Assembly (NCBI GenBank): GCA_946800325.1
Contig: OX326961.1
Coordinates: 43,614,215 to 43,678,214, forward strand
Direction: 5' to 3'
Source: Luzula sylvatica
Taxonomy: Eukaryota > Streptophyta > Magnoliopsida > Poales > Juncaceae
DNA length: 64,000 nucleotides
Shown here piece by piece: positions 51,971 through 62,803 of this stretch. The position numbers were made by a program, and so were the translations under genes. The first letter of the stretch is position 1. Each line of letters begins with the position of its first letter. The notes beneath the pieces were generated by a model. It was not told the origin of the DNA, searched no databases, and saw only the letters and a list, made by a program, of their open reading frames with translations.

Positions 51971-52375
51971 TATTATAATATTAACATATTAGTATTGTTT
52001 ATATTGTAATATTAAAATAATATTGACATATTAATATTAATATTAATAAATTATTGTATTATTAACTAATAATATATTAATATTATTAATATATTCTAAT
52101 ATTAATATTTATATTATTATATTTATATTTATATAAATATATTGAAATAATATTAACATATTACTATTATATTATTATTATTATTATTATTATTATATTA
52201 ATTATAATATTATTGTAATATTAATTATAATATTATTGTAATATTAATTAAAATTATATTAATAATAATAATATTAATTATTAATATTAATATATTAATA
52301 TTGATATTGGTATTAATATTATTATTATTATTATTATTATTATGTTAAATACTATTAATTATATATATATATATA
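51971..52375. repeat. AT-rich microsatellite block
   Basis: ATT/AAT repeats with a (TA)8 run at 52359-52375, directly before the 2.7-kb element. Confidence 0.8.
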
Positions 52376-55080
52376 GGGGATGGTTCCATGGAGTCCCTAT
52401 TTGGAGTCCTTATTTGGAGTCCCAATTTTGTCCGTTGATTAATTTCAGTGAATGGACCAGATTTAAGGATCAAACACGCTTCCCTTCTTTTTGTTCTCTG
52501 CCCGAAATCCCAGAGATAGCACGAGCACCTCACACCTCTTCCCTCTTCCGCAAGCCAAGCCTCTTCCCCTCACGATTCTTCTCCTCCTTCTTCTACAGGT
52601 CTGCCGTGCCAAGAGGCCTCCCTCCGCTCTTCCATTAATTACGACCTGGGGACATCCTCTCGCAACTGTCGATAAAGGAGGAGTTATGCCAGATACGGAC
52701 TTAGCGATAAAGGAGGAGACATCTCATATCTCGTGCGACAGTCCAAGGACTCGACAGAGCTGCTATCTCTTTCACGAATGTGGGAAGAACTTTAAGGATC
52801 CCCTCTATCTTTGTTAATTCCATCCAGGTGTTTCTTAATTTCTAATTTTTTCTGCGAAATTTGTGAAATAAATTGTTGTTGTTCTTGATAGCAACTAAAA
52901 TTGACTGATTTCGTGCTATTTGCGGTTCAACGACTGTATTTTGAGTTCCATTTCATATATTTAGGAATTAATTTGTTTTTATTTGGATCTAGTCAAGGGT
53001 GGGTTAAGAGGAATTGGGTTTAATTCATGCATCGTTAAACAGTGTGTTCAAAATTGGGGCCAATACGGTACATTTTATAAGTTTAATTTCAATCACAATT
53101 CAGGGTTTAACTTGAATATTTTTCTACATGAAATTATGTCCAATTTTTTGCTTATATCTTTCATTAGTTCATAAAAGCAATTAAAATTTACAATTTTATC
53201 ATCATATTTCTTTAGGCACTTTCCCCGTAATTGTTGAGCTCCCTCTAGATAGTTTTGGCGCATCGATGACAACTACATCAGATATTTAGGCGGCTCAAGC
53301 AACAATCACATGTCTCTTTTTCGTGGACCGATACCTAAACCGATTCAATGAAGAACATTAAGTCCTGATGGAATAATGATTCTTGCCGAATCTTATTATG
53401 GAAAGGATCCTAAACTGAATCTGATTCTGGCAAGGATGCTCGTCGTTCTTCATGACAGTTAAACAAATCCATGTCATGAATGCTTTAGGGTTATAAATAG
53501 GATTTCATGTGAATGTGGATGGGATTAGGTTTCGATTAAGATTGAATTTGTATTTGTCTCACATGTTTAGGATTATGATGATTATGTATGAATGCGAATT
53601 GGTACATATAATTTGGTAGAATTTGTTGTCATATTTAATAATTTGGTTATTCTTTTAAAGCAGTTTCGTAAAATTGTATTGAGTATAATAAAATGAATGA
53701 GAATAATAAAACAAAAAAATACACAATACATTTTCAAATATAACACCGTACTGTCGAATTACATTATGATTTCATATATCAAAATTTAAAACAGAACTCA
53801 ATACTCCATCTCTACAAAGCTACATAAATCTCGTCATAAATTCAACCGCAACTTCACTCTATTACAACCCTAGCCCTAATTCAACCTTTTCTTAACAAAT
53901 AAACACTCCTTTGCATAAACCCTAAAACCAATCAAGACGAGACACCAGTATCGCCACCTCAATCCAATACCAATACACCACTATCATTCCAACACCGCTA
54001 TCGATACTGGTACAAAATGCTAGACTTTTTCGACAAATCACATCTGTTTTATCATTTTTGTCTACAAATTATCTTATCTTCACTTATGTCCTGAAATTAG
54101 AGAAGTAAACAAATAACAAAAAAAAAAGCACAACAGCCCCTGCATTGAAACTCGCAACATCGCAACAACCTGCAACATTGAGAAAATTTGCACAAAAAGA
54201 AATAATACAATTTGTCAATGATAATTGTTGCTCCTATTTATAAGCTTATTATAAAAAAATTTAACAATATAGGAAATTGGAAAGAAAACATACATTATAG
54301 GAAATTACAAATAAAACTCCATTATTTCCAGATTTAGCTTACCACAGCCCGAAACTCATCCCAATTGGAGTAAAAGAAACTGGACGCGTCGCTAGTAATT
54401 TCTTCTTCAAAAGAAACCAAATTGGTAGAAAAATTGAACTTAAAATAGATATTATGGATGAAATATTTAATAGGATTGAGTCATAATAGATTTTGTCGAC
54501 CCAATTGGAGAAATATTGGAGTATGGAAAAACTTAAAGACTTTATTTATCCTTAATTTAAACCAATCAATACATGATTGATTCACAACCATGCAGTCAAA
54601 TACAAAATAAGTAAAAAAGAAACATAATAGATCTAAAGTAAAAGGAGATCGATTACCTCTAGCAAAGACACTGAGAAACATGAATTAATCAAAAGCGAAT
54701 CGAAATACAGATGGAGGAGAATCGTGCCGTCGTGCGAGAGATAGTGAGAAGCTCCAGTACAATCAAGCCAAACGAAAGATAGTATGTTTTACTGTGCGAA
54801 GAGATCTCGCCCCGCCGTACCAAGCGATGGAGGAGAATCATGCCGTTGTGGAGGAGAGCTGTTTAGAGAGAGGGTGAGAGAGAGAGAGAGAGAGACGAGG
54901 GAGAAAGAGAAAGGGGAGGAGGCTCGTTGTCTGTCTGAGGTGCTAGGGTTCGGGCACATAACTAAAAGTTTGGGCAGCGCTTCTGTAATTAAATCCTGAC
55001 CATCCATCAAAATTAAATTAACGATGGAGATTGGGACTCCAAATAAGGACTCCAAATAGGGACTCCATGGAACCATCCCC
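52376..55080. mobile_element. 2.7-kb TIR element in a TA microsatellite, Mutator-like
   Basis: The first and last 51 bp are perfect inverted repeats beginning GGGGATGGTTCCATGGAGTC. The repeat contains three 13-bp GGAGTCC(C/T)TATTT-type units, and weaker inverted similarity continues to about 100 bp. Both sides are TA repeats: the 9-bp flanks are ATATATATA and ATATAGATA, compatible with a 9-bp duplication. The interior shows gene-like pieces rather than transposase: a C/T-rich leader ending in CTTCTTCTACAG near 52598, a 108-codon frame (52491-52817), intron-like T-rich DNA and a GA-rich 3' part. It may be a Pack-MULE-type carrier of host gene fragments, but the source gene is not recognised. 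Confidence 0.75.
52491..52817 (+). pseudogene. Possible captured gene fragment inside the 2.7-kb element
   Basis: A 108-codon open frame crosses a likely splice acceptor (CTTCTTCTACAG) near 52598, so it is probably not one exon. The downstream part (about 52680-52817) reads VMPDTDLAIKEETSHISCDS and ends CYLFHECGKNFKDPLYLC. I do not recognise the family. Composition is less AT-rich than the flanks, consistent with captured coding DNA, but it may be chance. Confidence 0.3.
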
Positions 55081-55084
55081 ATAT

Positions 55085-55150
<66 letters not shown>
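55081..55150. repeat. (TA)n microsatellite, about 70 bp
   Basis: About 35 TA units with one G interruption near the start; it is the right part of the TA block into which the 2.7-kb element inserted. Confidence 0.95.
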
Positions 55151-55152
<2 letters not shown>

Positions 55153-55200
55153 CAATTAACATAATTAGTTTAATATAATTAATATAATATTATAATAATA

Positions 55201-55764
55201 ATATAAAAAGGGATATGATCAATGGCCAACACTCTTGTTTGGCCAACGTCGGCCAACAACGATAATTTTGCTAAATCTAAATATCAAAATAAAATTCCAA
55301 CCGTATAGATATTATTTATATCATTTGAGAATGTTGTAGATTAAATTTCATGAGAAATAAAAAATTCTATCATGCTCATCATAATACTTAAAAGAAATTA
55401 ACGGTCGAAAATATTTACAACATTATTCATCATTAAATAAATATTGAAATTCAATTTTTTTTTGTTTTGGATGTAATTTAAATTATATAGATAGGCTTAG
55501 GATGAAATTTCACTATGTTTCGAGCTTTCCTTCTTGTAAATCTAAAAAATTACCAAAATTGACGGTTGTGAAAATATGTTATCGATATTGTTAGATACAA
55601 AAATAAGAATTTTACAAAATTTATTCTACGTCATATCTAGATGATATAGATCAAATCTATACGGTTGAAATTTTATTTTGATATTTAGATTTAGCAAAAT
55701 TATCATTGTTGGCCGACGTTGGCCAAACAAGAGTGTTGACCATTGATCTTATCCCATATAAAAA
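55201..55764. mobile_element. Mutator-like MITE with exact 9-bp target duplication
   Basis: The body is 55210-55755 (546 bp), with inverted arms of about 110 bp at roughly 95% identity. Left arm: GGGATATGATCAATGGCCAA; right arm inverted: GGGATAAGATCAATGGTCAA. Both continue through TTTGGCCAACGTCGGCCAAC and AAATCTAAATATCAAAAT. The exact repeat ATATAAAAA lies at 55201-55209 and 55756-55764. Long arms plus a 9-bp duplication identify the Mutator superfamily. There is no transposase. Confidence 0.92.
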
Positions 55765-56099
55765 TTGAATGTACTTAATATATATATAATATTATATTAA
55801 TAAAATATATGTCGAAAATATCTGAGAAACAATATTTATTTATTATAATGAAATTGCATTATTGTTCAAATTGAATTAGTTATAAGTATTTAATTAATTA
55901 ATTGTCTTAATTGGTTTTGGGTTTTCCATCATCTTGACACTCCAAGTTTTGGTGGAATCAAATTTATCCTAAAAAGGGGAATAATAATTACCTCCACTTT
56001 GAAATTCACCTCTAATTTCATATGCCAAACAATATTTAGGGTTTTCAAATAAAATCTTTGTGTTTGCATGTTGTTTTTTTGTGCTTGTTTGCGGTACCC

Positions 56100-56345
56100 A
56101 TCCTAACATTTTTCAGAAAAACCTCTAATTTTTTCGGATAATATCCTCATTTTTTGTATGCGTTAAAAAAAACTCTAACTAAATTTTTGTTTTCAAATAT
56201 TTCATATAGAGGTTGAAACTAACTTTTGATAATGTTAAATATTTTTTTGACCGAAATGCTATTCCGTTTACACATTTAATAATTAAAAAAAAATTGTTAT
56301 TTTTTATTAATTTAAAAAAAAATCATAATCTTTTTAACATATAAT
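56100..56345. mobile_element. Left-arm fragment of the 38.8-kb Mutator-like family
   Basis: It shares the arm pattern of 38806-39000: AAAACCTCTAATTTTTTCGG, AAAAACTCTAACTAAATTTTTGTTTTCAAATA, AGAGGTTGAAACTAACTTTTGATAATGTTAAATA and ATTTAATAATTAAAAAAAAATTGTTATTTTT. Only the left arm and a little core remain. Confidence 0.6.
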
Positions 56346-57325
56346 TAACAGATTGCAATTTCCCTTTAAAATTCCCTGATTTGTGTAATTGTGTCCCACA
56401 TTCATTATTTAATGTCAATAGACGTTGATTCATAATTTGTTTGTTAATTATACTATACATTCAACCAGTTATCAGTTATTGATTTGATTGGCTATTGTTT
56501 TGTTTATAATGTTGTTTCTTTACGATAGAATCATCAATTTTTTATTTTAAAAATAAAAAGATAAAAAAACGGATAACACTAAAAAAAAGAAACTTTCTTC
56601 AACAAAAATACTCAAAAAAAAAAGAAAGAATTGGCAACTATTTGCAGTTTGAGTTTGTGAAGAAAAGTAATTTGTTGAAGATGTTTGTTTGCCAGCAAAT
56701 GGAAGTGCTGTTTGATTCACTGGTAAATTGGCAATGCCACCTAGATATAGGGCTGTCAATGGAAAAGCATATAGTTGCTCTGAGCCAGTTCAGATCCACT
56801 AATGATCACTAAATTATTATTATTATTATATCTAACTATTTTTTATTGTTGAATTGAACACAACAACAAAATCGGATGTTAGAATAACAGACCTAAATTT
56901 GAATATTGAATATTGAATCATGATATTCTTATTAGACATAATTCAGTTGAAATCCAAATTTCATCTCTAAATTAATGTATCTAATCTAATCTAATTATTC
57001 TTTAATATTGAATATTACAACAAAAATCTGATGTTATAATATCAGACTTGACCTTGAATTTGACTTTGAATCTTCTTAACATTTTTGTTGAATGAAATTT
57101 AGATAATTTGTATTTGCTTAGTGAATATATAGTGATTAATTGTCCTAAAAAACAAATATTTCGGTTAGTTTAGTGCATTATTATTTTTTCCCATTGAAAT
57201 ATTCTTCACAAAAAGGTAAAAAACAAGAACAAATATTTTCCTATATAATGTTTTTGCCATCAAAATACACACAAAAAGAGAAGGTTAAGAGGTGAGAAAT
57301 GTACATTGGTGCCGAGCAAAAAAAT

Positions 57326-57359
<34 letters not shown>

Positions 57360-57738
57360 AAGGAGGTTAAAAAAAAATGTTATGAACAATCAGGTATATA
57401 GGAATGAATACACATAAGACATAACTTCAAAATCCTATATAATTTATGAGAGCCTATTTACCACTTCTTTCATCTCTCCGAAACCTACTCTCAAGTCTCA
57501 TGTACACAATCCTCCATCATCCCTCTCGCTCGCTCTCTCTCTTCTCCATTAATCATTCTATAAACCGTACAAATCTTTATACACAAAATAAATCACTCTT
57601 TCTCCCCGTCGTCGTTCTCTCTCTCTCTCTCTCTTTCCTCCATTTACATCCAATACCTCGTATTTCTTCCCTAGTAATCCAAAAAAAGGAAACAAAAAAT
57701 GAAAATAGAGAAGAAAAGGAGGGAAATGGATCGATTCA
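56346..57738. other. Intergenic DNA with a 32-bp T run
   Basis: No gene seen. There is an uninterrupted run of 32 T at 57327-57358. The right 250 bp (57446 on) are CT-rich and contain the ETO1-like 3' flank on the minus strand. Confidence 0.55.
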
Positions 57739-60700
57739 TCAATTCTCCTCAAGAGATTCGGTTATTCTCTGGCCGCAAACTTTGTTGTACAGCTCGATAG
57801 TTTCTCCGTGTGTTGGCTCGAGACAAAGCGCCGCCTCACAATCTCGAATACTATTCGTCACGTTCCCCAGTGACTCGTTAAATGCAGCTCTCAGGTAAAG
57901 CAGTTGCAAATCCAATTTGAAACTCAACGCTCTCGACACCTCATCAAGTGCATCTTCGGTCTTATGATCATCCATCAAAACTACCAAAACACAATAAATT
58001 TAAAAAAAATTAGAAAAATAAAAAACAATTCAAACTCAATTTCCTAAAATTTATGCAAGACTGACCAGCGGCACGATATCGATAAGGATAAGTCCTTAGC
58101 GGGTCGAGTCTAGTGACCATGTTGAGATCGCTTTTGGCCATTTCTCGTTCGCAATATTCCGAGCGTTTTTCATATGCAGAGGCATTGCTTTTCGCCTTTT
58201 CGATTAATTTCGTCATTTCGTCATAAGCTCTTTTCTTCTTGTTTTGCATGAAGTAAACCCTAGCCAGACCTTGATGGGCCCGCGTGTGTTTGATTTCGAG
58301 TGCCTTAACGTAGCATTCGTATGCTTTCTCGTAGTCTTCCGAATCCACGTGTATACTTCCCATATTATTATACGCCTATAAATATCCAAAATTACATAAA
58401 TTATTCAAAATATCAAAATTGGAATCCAAATTATTCATATATATTACTTGGCCTTTTCGGAGGTTGTCAGACTGGCAGCTAACAGCCTGTTCTAGAAGTT
58501 GCGCGACGCGCTTGCCAGACTCGGGATCCAAATTGGAATCTCCAAGAGCATACGCTTTGAGAAAATAGGCCTCGAAAGATCTCTGGATCGCAATCGACTC
58601 CTCGGCCTTGGCCAACGCTTCCTCTCTGTGGCCCGTGTCGTACAAAACCCACCCTTCGTATACCAGCCTCTCGTACTTGTTATTCGAGCAGTTTCTCGCC
58701 AGTCTTAAACTGTGCATGGCTGCCTTTTGACAATTCAATCTAAAAAAACAAAAAAATTATGCATATCGCTCCTTCAAAATTTGAATAATCGAGAAAAGTA
58801 CCTCAATAGAAGAAGGCTCTGGCGAAATCTCAAGCTACTATTACCGGGTTCTCTCGCAAGCATCTGATGAACGACCGCTAAGGATCCGACATCATCAACA
58901 GAGGACCATCTATCGTACAACTGCATCCAACAATCCGCCATGTCCCACTGCTGAACATATCCTCTCAAGATCTCGATAAACCGGTCCCCCTGCATTTTTT
59001 TATTGAATAATGAATACTCGGGTTCCAAAGTCATGAGGGCTCGTATGTCCTGCATCGCCCCTTCGTAATCCTCCAATACCAGGCTAAACCAGGCTCTCAA
59101 TTCCAGACAATCGGGCAAGACTCTAAATCCGAGAATCTTATTTATCTCGGCGATTGCGGCTCCGAGTTTGTCTTCTTCTAGGAGGGAAATTGCTCGGTAT
59201 TTGTAGGGGTAGGGTAACGTGGGATCCATTTCGGTTGCGGTTTTTAAATCCTCAATTTTTTCTTTGCCTGTGCAGAATAAGGATCGCTCTTGGTACATCC
59301 ATCCGGTTTGTTCGTACTCGTCGAGGAGGCTGTTCATTACTTTATATGCGTTGTATTTGTGCCCGCGTTTGAAGTTCGCACGTGCGACTCCTACGCGGGA
59401 ATATACGTGGCCTTCTTGCGCGGCTTTTTCGAACAAATGTTGCGCGTCTGTGTATTCTTCTCTCTCGAGCATTGCGCAACCCAGTTGGTGCAATGCTTGT
59501 TGTTTTTGCCAGCCTGGCGAGGCGCATTCGACGAGCCTTTCGAGGAGCTCGATTGTTGTGAAGGATTCCATGTTTTCTTCCATTGCGACTTGACTGAGGA
59601 AATAGTATAGTACGAATGAGGCGTGTCCGGAAGCTTCTAGTCTCTCCTTCCCTTTTAGGCTGCATAATAGACGTGCCACGTCACCATCTTCGAGAATCCG
59701 TGGGAGACCTCTTAGGAAACACTGGAGACAAGCACCGACTAGTAGATGAGCCATCTCTTCTAGTCCGTGTTCGATGAACTGCATTGCGTCGTCTGGTCCG
59801 CGGATGAGGCTCGCCAGCCTGGCGTCGCAGGTGGATTTGAGTTCTTCGCAACAGAATTTGTTGGAGAAGGTGAGGAGCTCGAGGATGATTTCGGCTGGTT
59901 GGTCGGCATCTATTCGGCCGATTCTGCTATATAGATCTAGAGCTTCCATGGCTCTAATGGAGATTTCATTTCGAGTGAAGTCGATTCGGTCTCTTCGAGC
60001 TTCGGCAAAACCTCCGTAGAGGAGTGTGTTTAAGGGCATGGAGAGGGCTGCAATGCAGGATCGAACACAGAGGACTTCGTCTTCCCCGATTACGAACCAT
60101 AAGTCTCCATCCGTGTCTCCTTCTTCTCTGTGTCTAGGTTGGATTGGGTCGGACGAACCATTGGGGAGAAAATCGTTTGGCTGGTGACAAGGGCAGAACC
60201 GGTTGAGGGGCGAACCAGCTGGATCCTGACAAAGAGTGGCTTTGGGGCATTCGAGGCGAGGAGACGTTGAAGAACAAATAGCTAGAGGAGGAGGCGGAGG
60301 GTCAAACTCATCCTCACGCCTCTCGTGCCGGAGCCAGGCGGAGATCACTATGCGGCGATGGACATCAAGAGCGTGAACACGAGCTGACCTCAGCGCCCTG
60401 CGAAGGATCTTCTGCTCTTTCACACAGCGGAGAAGCGAGTGCTGCTCGAGATAAAGATCACATAGATCAGCCTCAGGATTGGTTTCAGCAGCAGTGAGGC
60501 GGAGGTAGAAGTCAGAGAATGCCGGAATGAGATCAACCGGACGGAGATACGGGTCGATTTTGGGCTCAATCATGTCGAGTGAAGGAAGCCCACAAGGCAG
60601 AGGAGAGTCGGTCATGATGGAAGAAGAAGGGTGATGCCGAGATGGAGGTTGTGGGCAACCCAAAGATTTCTGCCGGATAGAGAAAGCCGGACGGAGTCCT

Positions 60701-60822
60701 CGGTCTCCGCCAGATGGGCCGGCGCCATTACCGGTGGTAGAAGGAAAGGCATAGCCTTGGGCGGTCTTGCAGCCCTCAATCAAATTCAAACTACGAATGG
60801 TAGTGAGGAAATTGTTCTGCAT
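57739..60822 (-). CDS. ETO1-like protein (BTB and TPR), ethylene control
   Basis: Substrate adaptor of a CUL3 ubiquitin ligase that marks type-2 ACC synthase for degradation and so restrains ethylene synthesis. Inferred exons are 60822-58802, 58739-58448, 58375-58066 and 57980-57739, all GT..AG, phases consistent, 954 aa. I start at MQNNFLTTIRSL (60822), since that matches the family N terminus; an upstream in-frame ATG at 60879 is less likely. Features: a serine/proline-rich N terminus, a BTB domain at about residues 240-340 (DGDLWFVIGEDEVLCVRSCIAALS...MPLNTLLYGGF), then a long TPR region from about 430 to the end, with a coiled CEAALCLEPTHGETIELYNK ending. It could be ETO1 or EOL1/EOL2; the N terminus favours ETO1. 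No breaks are visible. Confidence 0.93.
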
Positions 60823-61150
60823 TTCGAGATATATCTGTCTATCTATATCTCCTCCAAGTTTAGGGAAAACCCAATACAAATGAAGGAGAAAAGAATGGAA
60901 TTTTGTAAAAATCTTTCAATAACAGAGAGCGAGAGAAAGGTTGGAACGGCGATAGCCAAATTGGTTGTTCCTTATCAGTTTCTCTCTCCTGGTCCTGGGT
61001 ATCTGTTTATCTCTCTCTCTAAAATTTTGAAGAATTGAAGACGGTTTTTCAGATAGAGATCGTTCTAATATGTGGGTAGTAAGACAAAGACGGAACAATC
61101 GCACTTTTCGCGCCTCTCATTCTCTCTCTCTTTCTTTCTCTCTCTTTTCT
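60823..61150 (-). promoter_or_regulatory. 5' leader and proximal promoter of the ETO1-like gene
   Basis: On the minus strand this holds repeated GA/CT tracts (60910-61025 and 61120-61150), typical of plant leader DNA. An ATG at 60879 opens in frame with the CDS. The transcription start was not identified. Confidence 0.45.
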
Positions 61151-61440
61151 TTTGTTTTCTTTCAAACCATCGTTAGAAAAAATTGTCAAGACATTGAACA
61201 GAGAAAGTAATACTGAAATAAATAAATACAAAATGAATTAATCAATAATTAATTTAAAATTATGATTTGTATTAAAAAAAAATAATAAAGTACCCCTTGC
61301 ACAAAAAGTAAATTGTTGATTGATAGTAGGAGTAATTGACAGCAAAAATTGGTCGATCAAAAAACTTAAAAAGACAAAATTATTGTATATGACATAAAGG
61401 ACATATATTTCTACACACCATCTCACCACAATAATTTCCA
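61151..61440. other. AT-rich intergenic DNA
   Basis: No gene or repeat border seen. Confidence 0.45.
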
Positions 61441-61660
61441 TGACATTACTTATTGTTAATTAATATTTTTGATTAACATATAATTAATTCTCATTCAAGT
61501 TAACATTTTTTAATTAAAACGATTCGTAATTAATATTTTTCAATTATTAGTTCGATGTTTTTTATTAGTTATCATGTTAATTAAGTATATTAATTAACAA
61601 ATAGTAATGTCGTCGAGACTTTTGTGATAAAACTACGTGTAGGGATATAATTTTCATATC
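61441..61660. mobile_element. Possible degenerate MITE
   Basis: ATGACATTAC at the left is mirrored by GTAATGTCGTCGAG near the right, with TTAATTAAT-rich DNA between. It is reminiscent of the 12.4-kb element. Borders are uncertain. Confidence 0.3.
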
Positions 61661-62803
61661 ACATAATGCCTATGTTGGGCGGATACTTCAAAATCCGATT
61701 TTATTCATATCACCGTAGAATCGTATCATAAATCATATATTAAAATGTGATATCATATTCAATACATATCGTCGTATCGTCGAATTTGTGCAACACAATA
61801 CATATCGTCGTATCGTTGAATAAAAATAAATATTAAAATAATTGGATACGTCACGTGACGTATCCGATACGTATTTGAGACGTATCGTATCAGATATCCG
61901 TATCCTCATGATACTTATGTATTTTTGAAGTATTCCGAGTAACATAGTATATAACACAACATGAATTGATTCATACACTAATATACGAAAATGATATATG
62001 GATATTGTGAGTTATAAGTTGACGGTAGAAATGTAACAAAAATTTGAAGGGTGTAAATGAAAATGTTAGGATTTAACTGTTAAGAGATGATGAGTCTGGC
62101 ATGATAGGATGGAAGCACACAAGAATTAATAATTAAGAGATTATCAATGGTGCTAAATTAATCAATAATCAAATAGAGAAGAAATTAAACAAAAGAAAGA
62201 ATAGCGTGTAATGCATTGTAGTGATACCACGATCTCTCTCTCACAGTCGTTGGTGGGTTCCACAGAGGAATAAACATACGTGTCGCGCAATAATACTGGT
62301 GAAAAACCACAATTCAAACATAAATCTAATCTAAATCTACTGCTCATTACTTTGTATCTGCTACGTATATTATTACTACACAGAGAGAAGACTTGTTACT
62401 GCTGGACAAAGTAAAATTTGATTACTTGATTAACGATTTAAAACTACATTTTTGTCTTTTAACGCGGCGATCAAATTATTTTGATTTCTATCCGACGTAA
62501 AGTCTAATATTTATCTCCATTGATAATCAAAATATTTGAATTAATAATTTTCGTTATGGAGCAATTATTTTCATTAAGATCTAGTATTCCTAGAGAAGAT
62601 ACGTTTTGACTTGCGATAAACAACTTGATAAAACCAAGCAAAAACTTAATATAAAGTTGACTTTCATTAACCAACACAATTCAATAATTGAATTGCACAA
62701 TAGCCACCACAGTAAACCATTAGTTGTTACTCAAAACCAAAGAGCACAATACTTAATAACAAGAGGGGTAAAAAAAGGTATCTTTATCATATCACTCTCA
62801 AGC
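61661..62803. other. Intergenic DNA, 3' flank of the E1 gene
   Basis: It contains a 36-bp tandem duplication (AATACATATCGTCGTATCG at 61761 and 61797) in a block rich in CGTATC words (61680-61920). No gene seen. Confidence 0.5.

Noticed and set aside
58499..60019. Several plus-strand frames of 69-124 codons
   Set aside because: All are antisense to the ETO1-like exons and carry no domain.
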